In this document: positions 1 through 9,679 of the stretch, in pieces | Layout of the letters: the number at the start of each line of letters is the position of its first letter | Position numbering within the stretch: position 1 is the stretch's first letter | Source of the DNA: Symbiodinium natans | Taxonomy: Eukaryota; Sar; Dinophyceae; Suessiales; Symbiodiniaceae | Length of the DNA: 64,000 nucleotides | Assembly: GCA_905221605.1 (NCBI GenBank) | Contig: CAJNDS010000569.1 | Location: 842,514-906,513, forward strand | Reading direction: 5' to 3' | Translations under genes and position numbers: made by a program | The notes under the pieces: model-generated | The model's input: the letters and a program-made list of their open reading frames with translations, nothing else | Databases searched by the model: none | Told to the model about the DNA's origin: nothing

Positions 1-268
1 CCCAACCCATACATTCAGGGATGTTGTTGGGTGGGACCCCTTGAAGGGACCTTGAATCTTACTTACTACCCTGCATTATACACCGGACCGATATACAGCC
101 CTCCTATACCCCAGTGGCCCAGCCAAAACCTAAAACCTTTACGGCTACTCTACAGCCAAGTGCTGCTTTCTCCTACCTAGTTGCTGAATACCCTTGGCAA
201 AAACACTTTAACCTTTCAATTATGATATATGCCCCAAAAGGTTTAAGGTTGCCCACTCAGCTACTAAG

Positions 269-335
269 CCTAAACCCTAAACCCTAAACCCTAAGCCCTA
301 AGCCCGAAGCCCTAAACCCCAAACCCCAAACCCTA
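269..335. repeat. Interstitial CCCTAAA tract
   Basis: Degenerate CCCTAAA heptamers with variants CCCTAAG, CCCGAAG and CCCCAAA, ending in a run of C. It lies left of the exon-like island at 355-394 and is answered by a short TTTAGGG tract at 461-487 on the right. Confidence 0.9.
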
Positions 336-354
336 ACCCCCCCCCCCCCCCCAC

Positions 355-394
355 GGGTCTTTCGCTGTAGCTTCGTGAGCTCATCCTGGAGGTC
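355..394 (-). CDS. Coiled-coil exon fragment (island 1)
   Basis: Read on the minus strand the island codes for DLQDELTKLQRKT, a heptad-like charged helix. A CAG precedes it and ACCC|GTGGGG follows, which could be a GT donor. The left flank is a CCCTAAA tract (269-335) and the right flank a TTTAGGG tract (461-487), the arrangement seen around most islands here. The exon could start 6 nt earlier at another AG. Product unknown. Confidence 0.38.
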
Positions 395-1130
395 CTGGGC
401 CTCCCATGGTCATGCGCAGGATTTGGGATGTTCCCGCTCGTACTAACAGCCCTTCACAGTTTAGGGTTCAGGGTTTAGGGTTTAGGGTGATTTTTGTACC
501 CCCCCCTATTATAATCCGTGCTAAGGACTGTTAGTATTCCCAGCGCAGGATCCCTTAGACCAATAAACTTGAAGGCCTCTAAACCCCTTCAGGGGTAAGG
601 GGCTAACATGATGAAGGAAGCCAATTACCCCAAACCCTAAACCCCAAACCCTAAACCCCTAAACCCGTAAACCCCTTGTTTGAAGCATGGTCTGAGGTCG
701 GCGCCAGCACACTGAAAGATGGACACTTCTCAAACCTCTAAACCCCTAAACCCCTAAACCCTCGAAACCCCTAAACCCCTAAACCCCTAAAGCCCTAAAC
801 CCCTAAACCCCTAAACCCTAAGCCCAAAGCGGTCAGAGCCCCTGAGCCCATGTGTGTGGTGGGGAGCCTGCTGCTCTGCGGCGGCCATCTGCGTCGACTG
901 CCTCTTAGCACTTCGGCATTCTTGGGGCCAAGACATGTACTCTTGGTAGCCCGGGAACCATATGGGTGTTTCCCATAGTTGCTAGGGGTACCCTTTTTTT
1001 GGGGGGGGGTTCCAAGAATCCGGATTATCGTATTGGGGGTATATGAAGGGTACCCCTATTACAATAGAATAGATTCTTATAAGGGCGCCCTCTTTTCTGC
1101 CTTTTCTTTGGGAATGGGGGGGGGGGCGTT

Positions 1131-1202
1131 GGCCTACTTGATAAGGGAACCTTGGACCCAAAAGAGGAAAAAGCGTAACCACTGGGCTGCCAAGGCCTCA
1201 AA
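1131..1202 (+). repeat. RE-5 dispersed repeat, copy 1
   Basis: The segment TACTTGATAAGGGAACC...CCACTGGGCTGCCAAGG recurs at 4508-4580 (TACTTTATAAGGGAACC...CCACTGGGCTGCCAAGG) and in weaker form at 10578-10650. It is preceded in both good copies by a T-run/G-run. No coding capacity. Confidence 0.6.
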
Positions 1203-1370
1203 GGTTACCCAAAATAGACAGCATGATCCTTCAGAAGTCTCGGCCAACCCCTGAATTCAAACCTTCAAGGGCCCTAAACCCTAAACCCTAAACTTTTAAA
1301 CCCTAAACCCTAAATTTAAACCCTAAATAACCCTACACCCTACACCCTAAACCCTAAACCTTAATTAAAA

Positions 1371-1460
1371 GGCTTTGGAATTGGGGATCCAGCCGTCAGC
1401 CGACAGCTGCTTCAAGATCCCTTGGTCTCTGGTGTCTATTATTTGTTCAAGTTTCCTATT
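1371..1460 (-). CDS. Charged exon fragment (island at 1.4 kb)
   Basis: The minus strand reads NRKLEQIIDTRDQGILKQLS then ADGWIPNSKA without a stop, after a pyrimidine-rich acceptor CTCTTCAG|AAT. It sits between a CCCTAAA tract (1273-1360) and a TTTAGGG tract (1471-1492). The left border is uncertain: GC (AAA|GCCTTT) or a GTTTAGGG donor a few bases on. No family recognised; composition suggests a helical region. Confidence 0.45.
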
Positions 1461-1782
1461 CTGAAGAGTAGGGTTTAAGGTTTAGGGCTTGGGGTCATCG
1501 ACTCCAGAATACTACGCTCTGCGGAACATATTCGACAGGCACAACTTTACCTTGACATAAGAAAAACTTGCAGGGACCCTTTCAATGGCAACTGGGCTGT
1601 GAACGACTCCCAGGAATGTAACCAAACTAAACTTAATCCCTGTTCCCCTAGGAAGAAAAAAGGATCCTTTTTGTTCATATATAAGAAAGCCCATAACCCA
1701 AAAAGCAAAAAGGATCCCTGACACTGATGGGGTAAAGGCCCTAAAGACCCTAAAGGCCCTAAACCCTAAAAATCCTTTGTCG

Positions 1783-1838
1783 GCGGAGTCGCGACTTTAA
1801 CTGTTGCGTCAGCTCCTCGATCTGCGACGACCTCGGCA
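1783..1838 (-). CDS. Coiled-coil exon fragment (island at 1.8 kb)
   Basis: The minus strand codes for SQIEELTQQLKSRLR, a good heptad pattern. The exon begins directly after a telomere-variant heptamer, CCCTAAG|TGCC, so the heptamer supplies the AG acceptor. On the other side CGCC|GACAAAGG would be a GA donor, followed by TTTAGGG units in the sense direction. Flanking tracts are 1735-1770 (CCCTAAA) and 1842-1880 (TTTAGGG). Product unknown. Confidence 0.4.
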
Positions 1839-1989
1839 CTTAGGGTTTAGGGTTTAGGGTTTGGGGATTAGGGTTCAGGGGCTTTCTGTGCTGAATAGTC
1901 CCGTAGGGCCCGTAGGGTGTGGATCCCAGCAGCGCCAGCTCTTGTCCTTCTACGGCTTCCCTGCATGACACCCTGGCACTGTGCAGCAG

Positions 1990-2092
1990 AAACCCTAAAC
2001 CCTAGCCCTAAACCCTAAACCCTAAACCCTAAACCCTAAACCCTAAACCCTAAACCCTAAACCCTAAACCCTAAACCCTAAACCCTAAACCC
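1990..2092. repeat. Interstitial CCCTAAA array
   Basis: About 14 near-perfect CCCTAAA heptamers with one CCCTAG unit near the left end. It is the left partner of the TTTAGGG array at 2223-2290; the intervening 130 bp is a possible exon island without a firm frame. Confidence 0.95.
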
Positions 2093-2189
2093 TTTCGGTT
2101 CGCTTTGGCTTCAGGACTCTCCACTGGCAGTGAGACCGGCCTCCTCCCCAGGCTCAGATGGCCGTGCGGCTAGCTGGCTAGTATAGTAT

Positions 2190-2384
2190 AGGGGCCTTCA
2201 AAATTCGAACAGGGTTTTGGGGGGGTTTAGGGTTTAGGGTTTAGGGTTTAGGGTTTAGGGTTTAGGGTTTAGGAATTAGGGTTTAGGAATTAGACTTGGG
2301 GGGGGGGGGGGGGGTTATTGTAGTATAATTCAAAAGGGACCATAAGGGAATACTAGTAATTATTCCGACCCCTGTATTATACTG
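2190..2384 (+). mobile_element. RE-1 dispersed element, copy a (MITE/introner-like)
   Basis: First of five copies of a short element (others 9680-9784, 12704-12830, 15735-15790, 31907-31997). Shared features in order are GGGGCCT, TTAGAACA-like, GGTTTTGGGG, TTATAGTATAA-like, GGGACCATAAGGGAA and ACTAGTAATTATTCCGACCCC-like. The ends are loosely inverted (GGGGTT against GGGGTCGG on the other strand). No coding capacity. This copy contains a TTTAGGG array and a long G run. Confidence 0.6.
2223..2290. repeat. Interstitial TTTAGGG array inside a dispersed element
   Basis: About nine TTTAGGG units with two degenerate AATTAGG joins. It interrupts a dispersed element (2190-2384): the GGTTTTGGGG stretch that is continuous in copies at 9.7 and 31.9 kb is here followed by the array before the element resumes. 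Confidence 0.9.
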
Positions 2385-2394
2385 CCGCCACCCG

Positions 2395-2497
2395 CATAGC
2401 AGACGCCTGGGGCACTCCGCAGGGACTCCTCGAGATCATTGATCAGGCTGAAAATTTGGCAACGCTTTCGCATGTCTTCAGAACCACACACCTCCTC
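2395..2497 (-). CDS. Exon-like island at 2.4 kb
   Basis: The minus strand is open and protein-like: EEVCGSEDMRKRCQIF then SLINDLEESLRSAPGVCYA. Its 3' part overlaps the recurring TTTTGCCACCCGCNTAG motif (plus-strand orientation), so part of it may be repeat rather than exon. No family recognised. Confidence 0.35.
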
Positions 2498-2952
2498 AAG
2501 TTCAAGCTATATAAGCAGGATCACAACACGAATGCACACTGGATGGTAGGTAAAAGAAAACGCTGTCGCGACATGCAAGCACGCAGCTCAGAATGTGATA
2601 CATGCAACGATGGTTTCCCTCACTACAAATTGCAACAGTATAGTGTTATATAACATGACCGCACTTATCACCCAACTTAATTAGGGGCCCTATAGCCGGG
2701 CGGCCCCTTCTTGTGCCTGGCAGAGGTAGGCTCCTCACCTTTCAGCACAAACTCGACCCTTTCTTTGCATCCAAAACCCCTTTTTTTGAGCTCCAAAAAC
2801 ACAAAACCTTTCGTGAACTAAGCCTTCATGAGGAGTTTACTGCAACGTGTGCAAAGGCACATGCCGCACGTCGGTGTGACTGCAGCAAAGGACCGCGAAA
2901 CGGTCAAATAGCAACCTCGCTGGCCATCTCTGGAAGGCTAAACCCTTTTGAA

Positions 2953-3060
2953 CCCAGGCTCGGAAGGCTAAACCCTAAACCCTAAACCCTAAAAACCCTA
3001 AACCCTAAAAACCCTAAAAACCCTAAAAGCCCTAAAAACCCTAGACCCTAAACCCTAAAC
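2953..3060. repeat. Degenerate CCCTAAA/CCCTAAAAA tract
   Basis: CCCTAAA units mixed with CCCTAAAAA expansions and a CCCTAGA variant. It pairs in orientation with the TTTAGGG tract at 3165-3246. The 104-bp island between is open on the minus strand after an AATGTCAG acceptor-like site, but its product is not recognisable. Confidence 0.9.
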
Positions 3061-3164
3061 CGTTGCAGTGTTGAAGGGAGGGGGCCCCCCCCTTGGTACA
3101 TGCCAATGTCGCTGCAGACAGACGAACTTCGTTAATGGACTTTCGCCATCATGCTGACATTGTT

Positions 3165-3246
3165 TAGGGTTAGGGTTTAGGGTTTAGGGTTTAGGGTCTA
3201 GGGTCTAGGGTCTAGGGTTTAGGGTTTAGGGTGTAGGGTTTAGGGT
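3165..3246. repeat. TTTAGGG tract with TCTAGGG variants
   Basis: About 11 heptamers; the middle three are TCTAGGG, a local variant block suggesting recent unit-by-unit copying. Confidence 0.9.
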
Positions 3247-3570
3247 TAACGTACAGTAACTTCAATACCTCAAGGTAATGGCCGTTCTGGACTCCGCATA
3301 TAACCAGGGGGCCCCTGCTGGAAAGGTCCGCCGGAAGGCGGGCCTTCTTTGTATGGCTTGAGTAGAAGGGATATCAAGGCCCCGCTGCAACTTCCCTAAA
3401 CTCAGTCCCTAAACCCTATCATTTAAAATCCCTCGGATCGAACGTGGGGCTTCGAGAAACCCATCTCAAGTTGCCGTGCCTGTGTTCGGCTGGCGTTGTT
3501 TTGTCTCATGAGAATTTTCCACTTGAAATAGCATCGGGCTGTCTACTGGCTATGACCAGTGGGAGACTGC

Positions 3571-4227
3571 TTACTGCACGGGGCCTGCCGTGTCCAGGTC
3601 TAGGTCGAGGTCCGACAGATCCGAGTTCAGATCGCCGCTGTCATGCAACAAAGCCTGATTTGTGAGCACCGCCGCGTCTAAACCCCACGACGCCGACTGC
3701 TGTGCTCCGACGGCAATGCCAGCAATGGCCCCACAGGTGGTCCCGACGACATGCGCTGCCAAACCAAATGGGCTTGATATGTCTTGAGCCAGCACAGCAC
3801 CCAAGCTGGCCATGAGCGCCAGCGGCCACACGGAGCCGTCGCCCCGCAACTTGTGCTTGAACTTCAGCATCTTGAGCAGAACGTCATCCACATGAACGAA
3901 CTGCTCGATGTCCTTCGCCATCGCTGTGAGCTGACTGGCGCTGCTGCGTTGAAGGAATGCGTCCTCATGCCTTGCCATGATGTGCCGCACCAGACGGCGA
4001 AACTGCGCTCGAGGATCTTCACTGCAGTACTTCCCGGCCGGGACCAGGAAACAGTGCAAAAGCCGGACATGATGCTCAAAGCCCTGCATGGCGGGGCGGT
4101 AAGTCCCCGTCAGCAAGGTCGACAGCAGCGACGCCACCGTGGACTGAAACAGCTCAGCCTGGTTGAAGCGGAGGAACGCAATGGCCAAGTTAAGAAAATT
4201 CTTCTTCGCCGCATCCCAAATCCTATA
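3571..4227 (-). CDS. C-terminal exon, uncharacterised protein (218 aa visible)
   Basis: A long open minus-strand frame that reads like real protein: it begins YRIWDAAKKNFLNLAIAFLR, has a moderately hydrophobic stretch (PLALMASLGAVLAQ) and a small-residue segment (VGTTCGAIAGIAVG) that could be membrane-associated, and ends in an acidic tail rich in SDLDLDLD before the stop at 3571. There is no ATG near the start; an in-frame TAG 6 nt upstream of the acceptor shows that the exon must begin at GGGGCAG|TAT or just before it at CTAG|GGGCAG. The intron upstream ends in dispersed element RE-2. This is therefore the last exon of a larger gene. No family recognised. Confidence 0.6.
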   Translation of the reverse strand, partial: YRIWDAAKKNFLNLAIAFLRFNQAELFQSTVASLLSTLLTGTYRPAMQGFEHHVRLLHCFLVPAGKYCSEDPRAQFRRLVRHIMARHEDAFLQRSSASQLTAMAKDIEQFVHVDDVLLKMLKFKHKLRGDGSVWPLALMASLGAVLAQDISSPFGLAAHVVGTTCGAIAGIAVGAQQSASWGLDAAVLTNQALLHDSGDLNSDLSDLDLDLDTAGPVQ

Positions 4228-4318
4228 CTGCCCCTAGAACCTGAATAAAAAAATGCATATTTAACATCCTCTTTGGTTTTATATTAAGACTTAAAAATCA
4301 TTCCCAAGGAGGATATAG
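4228..4318 (-). mobile_element. RE-2 dispersed element, copy 1, at an intron 3' end
   Basis: A roughly 90-bp AT-rich element shared with 17733-17808 and 31478-31558. In the minus sense it runs TATCCTCCTTGGGA, an AT-rich middle, CCAAAGAGGAT, and ends AGGTTCTAGGGGCAG. The CCTCCTTGG/CCAAAGAGG pair makes a short inverted repeat. All three copies end in AGGTTCTA plus six bases ending in AG. Here that AG sits exactly where the open frame of 3571-4227 must begin. It looks like an introner-type element. Confidence 0.6.
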
Positions 4319-4507
4319 AATCTTGGCTGCATCATGCTGGACTTGGGCAGCCTTATCTTCGGCCGTGCCCTGGAAGTAGTCGGGCAAGTGGTACTTCCGG
4401 AACACGTCACTTGCTCCTCCCCAACCACAGACATGATGTGTGCAGTCAGGAGCCTGGGTAGCCCAGCCTAGGGCACCCTTGTTTTTTTTGGGGGATGGGG
4501 TTGGGGT

Positions 4508-4580
4508 TGGTTACTTTATAAGGGAACCCGGAGCTCAAAAAAAAAAAGGGGGAAAGGGTACCACTGGGCTGCCAAGGAGC
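4508..4580 (+). repeat. RE-5 dispersed repeat, copy 2
   Basis: Second copy of the 1131-1202 repeat, with an A-run expansion in the middle; the ends TATAAGGGAACC and CCACTGGGCTGCCAAGG are conserved. Confidence 0.6.
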
Positions 4581-4759
4581 GCAAGCTGGGGCTGATACCC
4601 GACCTCCGGATTCAAAGAGGCAATAGCCCGCAGGACGGAGCCGAGCTTGTTCCGACCTGGGGGGGTTGATGAACCTAGGTGACCCCGAACGTAGAACCCC
4701 CCGAAACAGGTAGGGTTCCCTTATGATGAGGAGGACCCCAATAACGTACCATAAGGTAC

Positions 4760-4968
4760 CCCTAAACCCTAAACCCTAAACCCTAAACCCTAAACCCTAA
4801 ACCCTAAACCCTAAACCCTAAACCCTAAACCCTAAACCCTAAACCCTAAACCCTAAACCCTAAACCCTAAACCCTAAACCCTAAACCCTAAACCCTAAAC
4901 CTAACCCTAAACCCTAAACCCTAAACCCTAAACCCTAAACCCTAAACCCTAAACCCTAAACCCTAAAC
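4760..4968. repeat. Long interstitial CCCTAAA array
   Basis: About 29 almost perfect heptamers, with a single one-base slip near 4900. It is flanked by unique sequence on both sides, so it is not a chromosome end in this assembly. Near-perfection over 200 bp implies recent expansion. Confidence 0.97.
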
Positions 4969-5223
4969 TGCGAGCAAGGCCCCTGATTAGCTGCCGGCAA
5001 GGCAGCGGGCCGCAGCGAGCCCGCCGAGCCTCTAGCGACGGCAGCCGACAACTGAGTAGCGACAGTCTAGCAGTTGGAGGCAGATGCTCTCTTTAGTGCC
5101 AGAAGAGTTAGCTTCTGGCACCGTAACGCACTCCTCACAGCTTTGAAAGAGGGAACAGGGCGTACAGCCCTAAAGCATATTTTATTACCCTAAAGCCTAG
5201 ACCCCCTTCCTTCCAATTTAAAA

Positions 5224-5580
5224 ATTTAGGATTTAGGATTTAGGATTTAGGATTTAGGATTTAGGATTTAGGATTTAGGATTTAGGATTTAGGATTTAGG
5301 ATTTAGGATTTAGGATTTAGGATTTAGGATTTAGGATTTAGGATTTAGGATTTAGGATTTAGGATTTAGGATTTAGGATTTAGGATTTAGGATTTAGGAT
5401 TTAGGATTTAGGATTTAGGATTTAGGATTTAGGATTTAGGATTTAGGATTTAGGATTTAGGATTTAGGATTTAGGATTTATGATTTAGGATTTAGGATTT
5501 AGGATTTAGGATTTAGGATTTAGGATTTAGGATTTAGGATTTAGGATTTAGGATTTAGGATTTAGGATTTAGGATTTAGG
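5224..5580. repeat. TTTAGGA variant heptamer array
   Basis: About 50 copies of TTTAGGA, a one-base variant of TTTAGGG, essentially homogeneous with one TTTATGA unit at about 5478. A shorter block of the same variant is at 5701-5745. Variant purity means that the whole block was amplified from a mutant unit rather than added by telomerase with the TTTAGGG template. Confidence 0.97.
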
Positions 5581-5615
5581 GCAAAATGGAGGGGTGCCCA
5601 AAACCATCGATTTCA

Positions 5616-5660
5616 GTACTAAAAAATCGCACTTTTCATTGCGGCCAGGGCAGATGCTGG
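5616..5660 (+). repeat. TACTAAAAAATCGCA element, copy 1 of 3
   Basis: An element containing CATCGATTTCAGTACTAAAA and then a run to TTTTCATTGCGG recurs at about 6128-6175 and 7004-7050. Each copy sits at the edge of the satellite units, so it probably belongs to the larger repeating unit of this region. Confidence 0.6.
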
Positions 5661-5878
5661 GGTTCCTCCTTTAGAGAGCGTTTTGAAGACTTTTTGGACT
5701 TAGGATTTAGGATTTAGGATTTAGGATTTAGGATTTAGGATTTAAGGATTCAAGGCCTTTAGGGTTTAGGATTCAGGGCTTTTTGGGTTTAGGATTCAGG
5801 GCCTTTAGGCTTTAGGATTCAGGCCTTTAGGGTGTAGGATTTAGGATTCAGGGCCTTTAGGGTTTAGGATTCAGGGCC

Positions 5879-6118
5879 TGGCGCCGTCACGCGCGTCACG
5901 CGCGTCACGGGCGTCACGCGCGTCACGGGCGTCACGCGCGTCACGGGCGTCACGCACGTCACGGGCGTCACGCGCGTCACGGGCGTCACGCGCGCTGGGG
6001 CTTCCATGGCGCCTTCCAGGGGCCTTGCCAGGGGCCTTGCCAGGGGCCTTGCCAGGGGCCTTGCCAGGGGCCTTGCCAGGGGCCTTGCCAGGGCCTTGCC
6101 AGGGGCCTTGCCAGGGGT
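5879..6118. repeat. Composite satellite unit 1: GTCACG 9-mers then CCAGGGGCCTTG 12-mers
   Basis: A GC-rich array of GCGTCACGC/GCGTCACGG 9-mers (5879-5995), a short linker with GGGGCTTCCATGG, then about nine copies of the 12-mer CCAGGGGCCTTG. All frames are open because the unit lengths are multiples of three, giving spurious ARDARD and GKAPGKAP peptides. The same combination recurs at 6524-6722. Confidence 0.9.
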
Positions 6119-6523
6119 GACCCAAAGGCATCGTTTGCAGTACTAAAAAATCGCATTTTCATTAGGGGTCCGGCCAAATCCTGGGGCAGGGCCTTTCGGG
6201 TTTAGGATTCAGGGCTTTTAGGAATTAGGATTCAGAGCGTTGAGGGTTTAGGATTTAGGATTCAAGGCCTTTAGGGTTTAAGATTTAGGATTCAGGGCCT
6301 TTTGGGTTTAGGATTCAGAGCCTTTAGGGTTTAAGGTTCAAGGCCTTTAGGGTTTAGGATTCGGGGCCTAGGGTTTAGGATTCAAGGCCTTTAGGGTTTA
6401 GGATTCAGGGCTTTTAGGGTTTAGGATTCAGGGCCTTTAGGCTTTAGGATTTAGGATTCAGGCCTTTAGGGTTTAGGATTTAGGATTCAGGGCCTTTAGG
6501 GTTTAGGATTCAGGGCCTTGCGC

Positions 6524-6722
6524 CGTCACGCGCGTCACGCGCGTCACGGGCGTCACGCTTACTTGTCACGGGCGTCACGCGCGTCACGGGCGTCACGCGC
6601 GTCACGGGCGTCACGCGCGCTGGGGCTTCCATGGGGCCTTCCAGGGGCCTTGCCAGGGGCCTTGCCTTGCCAGGGGCCTTGCCAGGGGCCTTGCCAGGCG
6701 CCTTGCCAGGGGCCTGTAGGGG
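6524..6722. repeat. Composite satellite unit 2
   Basis: Second copy of the GTCACG 9-mer plus CCAGGGGCCTTG 12-mer composite, about 640 bp after the first, with the same linker. Copy numbers differ between units, so both arrays expand independently. Confidence 0.88.
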
Positions 6723-6850
6723 CCTTCTAGCGATCTCAAGACCTTCCAGGGGCTCCCAAGCTGGCCAGGGGCGCAGTGGCCTCAGGGGGCACCCAGGGGC
6801 TTTCCAGGGTGATCTTCCCAGGCCCTCCAGGGGCCTCCCAGAGGCCTTTG

Positions 6851-6986
6851 TACACAGCGGCGCTGCGGAGCGCAGTGACAACGAGCGCTGGCGCCGCGGC
6901 CCCGAGCGCGGAATCGGTGCTCCCTGCCGGGCCTACTCGGCGTAAAAACACAACGTATAAGCAGACTGTTGCCCCCTGCTTTACTT
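6851..6986 (+). repeat. Dispersed repeat D, copy 1
   Basis: About 135 bp beginning TACACAGCGGCGC and ending near TGCTTTACTTTTCGTT, recurring at 7230-7371 with only scattered differences. GC-rich first half, AT-rich second half with GTAAAAACACAACGTATAAG. No coding signal beyond open GC-rich frames. Confidence 0.75.
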
Positions 6987-7229
6987 TTCGTTGTGCCCAA
7001 CACCATCGATTTCTGTATTAAAAAATAGCATTTTTCATTGCGGGCCCGAGCAAACCCTGGAGGTCCCCTTCTTCTAGGGGGCCTTTTGAAGCCTTTTGGT
7101 GGCTCTTGTGGCCTCGTGGGTGCTTTCTAGTACTCTTGTGGCCCTTTTGGGGTAAAACGTTTATGATTTTTATTAAGATATCCATTACAGCAGAGAATAC
7201 AAAAGCAACGAGAGAACAAGGAGCGTTCT

Positions 7230-7371
7230 TGTACACAGCGGCGCCACGGAGCGCAGTGACAACGAGCGATGGCGCCGCGGCCCCGAGCGCGGAATCGGTT
7301 GCCCCTGCCGGGCCTACTCGCGCGTAAAAACACAACGTATAAGCAGACTATTGCCCTCTGCTTTACTTTTC
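7230..7371 (+). repeat. Dispersed repeat D, copy 2
   Basis: Second copy of the 6851-6986 repeat, about 380 bp downstream in the same orientation. Confidence 0.75.
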
Positions 7372-7670
7372 GTTTTGATTTATATTAAACTACCAACTAG
7401 AGCAGAGAATACAAAGCAACAAGAGAACTATCCCAAAAAATAAGCCCTAAACCCTAACAGAGTAAGGTTTGGGTGGTCTTGGGGTGGGGTTTTAGCTTTC
7501 GCGCGACGCGCCGCCCACGACCCCTTGGGTCGAGGCGCGTCGCTTCAGTGGGCAAACCCTAAACCCTAAACCCTAAACCCTAAACCCTAAACCCTAAACC
7601 CTAAACCCTAAACCCTAACCCTAAACCCTAAACCCTACCCCTAATTTCGGAACCCCCCCTCCCCCCACAC

Positions 7671-7771
7671 CTGCGGCTTCCGACACGGAGTATGCGCGAG
7701 TCTGCCGAGCCCAGGGTGGCCAAGGTGAGCGCCAGCGAGTCCGCTGCAGGCCGAGGCGGCCTGGGCCTCTC
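7671..7771 (-). CDS. Possible exon island at 7.7 kb
   Basis: On the minus strand the 101-bp island has a good acceptor (CAACTCAG|GAG) and a good donor (CGCAG|GTGTGG), with CCCTAAA (7558-7640) and TTTAGGG (7815-7850) tracts outside. All three frames are open because of high GC, so the reading frame is undecided. Confidence 0.3.
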
Positions 7772-8097
7772 CTGAGTTGGCCTTTTGAAAACCCTATGAA
7801 ACATGTTTATTTGGGGCTTAGGGTTGTTCTTAGGGTTTAGGGTTGTTTTCTGGGCTTAGGTCTTTTTTAGGGGGTTATGGATATATAAGACCCTGTGACG
7901 GAAGTGTGTGTTATCTGGGGGCTTTCCGAAACTAGTGGGGTACCTTGGATGCTTGTTATAAGGGGATCCTACTATTTGGGGGTCGATTTTCGGAGTCCCC
8001 TTATTTTCCCTCCCTGACAAACCCAAAGAAGCAAAAAAATAGCAGATCCCCTAAACCCTAAACCCTAAACCCTAAGCCCTAAACCCTAAGCCCTAAC

Positions 8098-8219
8098 CCC
8101 CAATTTAAAGAACTGACCATGCCTAGCATCGGCTTCCGGATCTGATGGGAGGTCAAGGGCAGAGGCGATCTGAGCGGCTACACCGGCATCTAAGCTGCCG
8201 GAGAATGGCCCGAGCAACT
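8098..8219 (-). CDS. Exon island, uncharacterised (8.1 kb)
   Basis: The minus strand reads ELLGPFSGSLDAGVAAQIAS followed by ALDLPSDPEADARHGQFFKL in one open frame with protein-like composition. The acceptor is CTCTTCCCAG|AG, preceded in sense by CCCTAAACCC. The donor appears to be GGGG|GTTAGGG, the first unit of the telomere-like tract itself. Flanks are 8050-8100 (CCCTAAA) and 8231-8274 (TTTAGGG). No family recognised. Confidence 0.5.
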
Positions 8220-9146
8220 CTGGGAAGAGTGGGTTTAGGGTTTAGGGTTTAGGGTTTGGGGTTTAGGGTTTAGGGTCCTCGGGCTGTCCGAAGCGCCTTA
8301 CCCAGCGCTCCCTGTGTGGCTGGCATGTGCGTGGACTTCCTGTGCTGATCTGCTGGTCGGTGGTCAGTGTCTGGGCCATCTTCGACAGAAAGAGCACAGG
8401 CTGAGAAGAGGTTCGCTGCCCAACAAGACTCTCAGAACCCGACTTCTGCTACTCAAATACTCGACTGCGTACACTTCGAGTTCATTCAGAGAGAGGTTTT
8501 CGCAGTGATGTGTTTTTGGAGTCAAGAGGATTCAGGGTCAGCACCGTGAGCGACCGTCTCATCTCGATAGACAATGGCAGCGTCCAGCCCAGGGCTTTCT
8601 GAGAGCAGTGGGGCGGGCCAGCTCATGCGACAGGAAGGGGTTTAGGGTTTAGGGTTTGGGAAGGCTTGCACCCATGGACCTGATGTAAGTTGAGGGGCTA
8701 GGGGTCTGAGGTGTGTGAAAGGCGTTGCTCACATCCATCAACACACTTGGCTCGAAACACCGGAAGCACCAAACGTTTTAATGCTGCGCCGAGTCTTGGA
8801 CAGTTCCAGTCTGGCTTAATGTACGGCAGGTCAAACAGGAAAAGGGCACAAAGCAAGATTGGCATTTGGCAATGGTGGGCGTATACCCACGTTAAAGGCT
8901 GGCGTCCTATTTCGCTCACGTCTTCTCCATCCTTCCTGTATCCTGCGAGGCTCGGGACGGAAGTTTGATCTGGACTGGCCAACTCACCATAGCGGAACGA
9001 GATACAGTACCTTTGGATTCGATTGCTGGTTCAGCCTGACCTGTTCGACTGCTAATTTATGAGGTGAGGGTTTCAGGAGGTTGGGTTCCAAACCCTAAAC
9101 CCTGGACCCAAGACTTTAAACCCTAAACCCGAAACCCTAATCAAGT

Positions 9147-9205
9147 CCGAGTCGGCGTTGTTTGCTTGGGCTCGGACTTCACTGCGCTTCTTGGCCAGAT
9201 TTTCG
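9147..9205 (-). CDS. Charged helical exon fragment (9.2 kb)
   Basis: The minus strand codes for ENLAKKRSEVRAQANNADSD, a helix-like charged segment. It would end at ATTAGG|GTTTCGGG, with the donor GT inside a telomere-variant heptamer. Flanked by CCCTAAA-like (9090-9140) and TTTAGGG-like (9195-9240) sequence. Right border uncertain. Confidence 0.35.
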
Positions 9206-9553
9206 GGTTTGGGGTTTGGGGTTTACAGTTTCGGGCTCAGCGTTCTGGGGCTTTGGGGTGTTTCGGGTTCTTCGGGCTTCAGGATTAAAATCTTCTGGGG
9301 TTTTAGGGTACATTCATGGGACCACATTTGCCGCCTCAACTCTCAGCTTGTTGACTTGTAGAGCTTTGGGTTTCGCAACCCTTTGGGGATTGACTCTCTT
9401 GCGCTTAGTCAGAGCAAACAGAAATAGACCAACTAAACAACCCAAAACATACTGTTCACATGCTATCACGACAAACCCTAAACCCTAACCCCTAAACCCC
9501 CTAAACCCCTAAACCCTAAACCCTAAACCCCAGCTTCGCGCCTGTTCTCCGCT

Positions 9554-9610
9554 TCAGCGCATGAAGCCGCCAGCTTGGAGCTCTTCCCGCGAGACGGTTC
9601 CGTCGCCGTT
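9554..9610 (-). CDS. EF-hand exon, second half of the calcium loop
   Basis: Minus strand: NGDGTVSREELQAGGFMR then TGA. This is the second part of a canonical EF-hand loop (N3, D5, G6, S9, E12). The first part, FQKLDT, is in the exon ending at 10466; joined in phase 0 they give the 12-residue loop DTNGDGTVSREE preceded by FQKL. The acceptor is CCCTCACAG|AAC, immediately after the (CCCTAAA)n arm in the sense direction. The TGA may be the true stop or lie beyond an unseen donor. Calcium-binding role is inferred from the motif. Confidence 0.65.
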   Translation of the reverse strand, partial: NGDGTVSREELQAGGFMR

Positions 9611-9617
9611 CTGTGAG

Positions 9618-9676
9618 GGTTTAGGGTTTAGGGTTTAGGGTTTAGGGTTTAGGGTTTAGGGTTTAGGGTTTAGGGT
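9618..9676. repeat. TTTAGGG array (intron 3' arm of the EF-hand intron)
   Basis: About eight perfect TTTAGGG units on the plus strand, read as CCCTAAA in the direction of the EF-hand gene, ending next to its splice acceptor. Confidence 0.95.
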
Positions 9677-9679
9677 AAG

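Noticed and set aside
4760-4968. True chromosome-end telomere
   Set aside because: Arrays in both orientations are scattered internally and flanked by unique sequence and exons; none reaches a sequence end as a long uniform tract.
5871-6881. ARDARD/GKAPGKAP proteins
   Set aside because: Translation of 9-mer and 12-mer satellites with lengths divisible by three; no evidence of coding.
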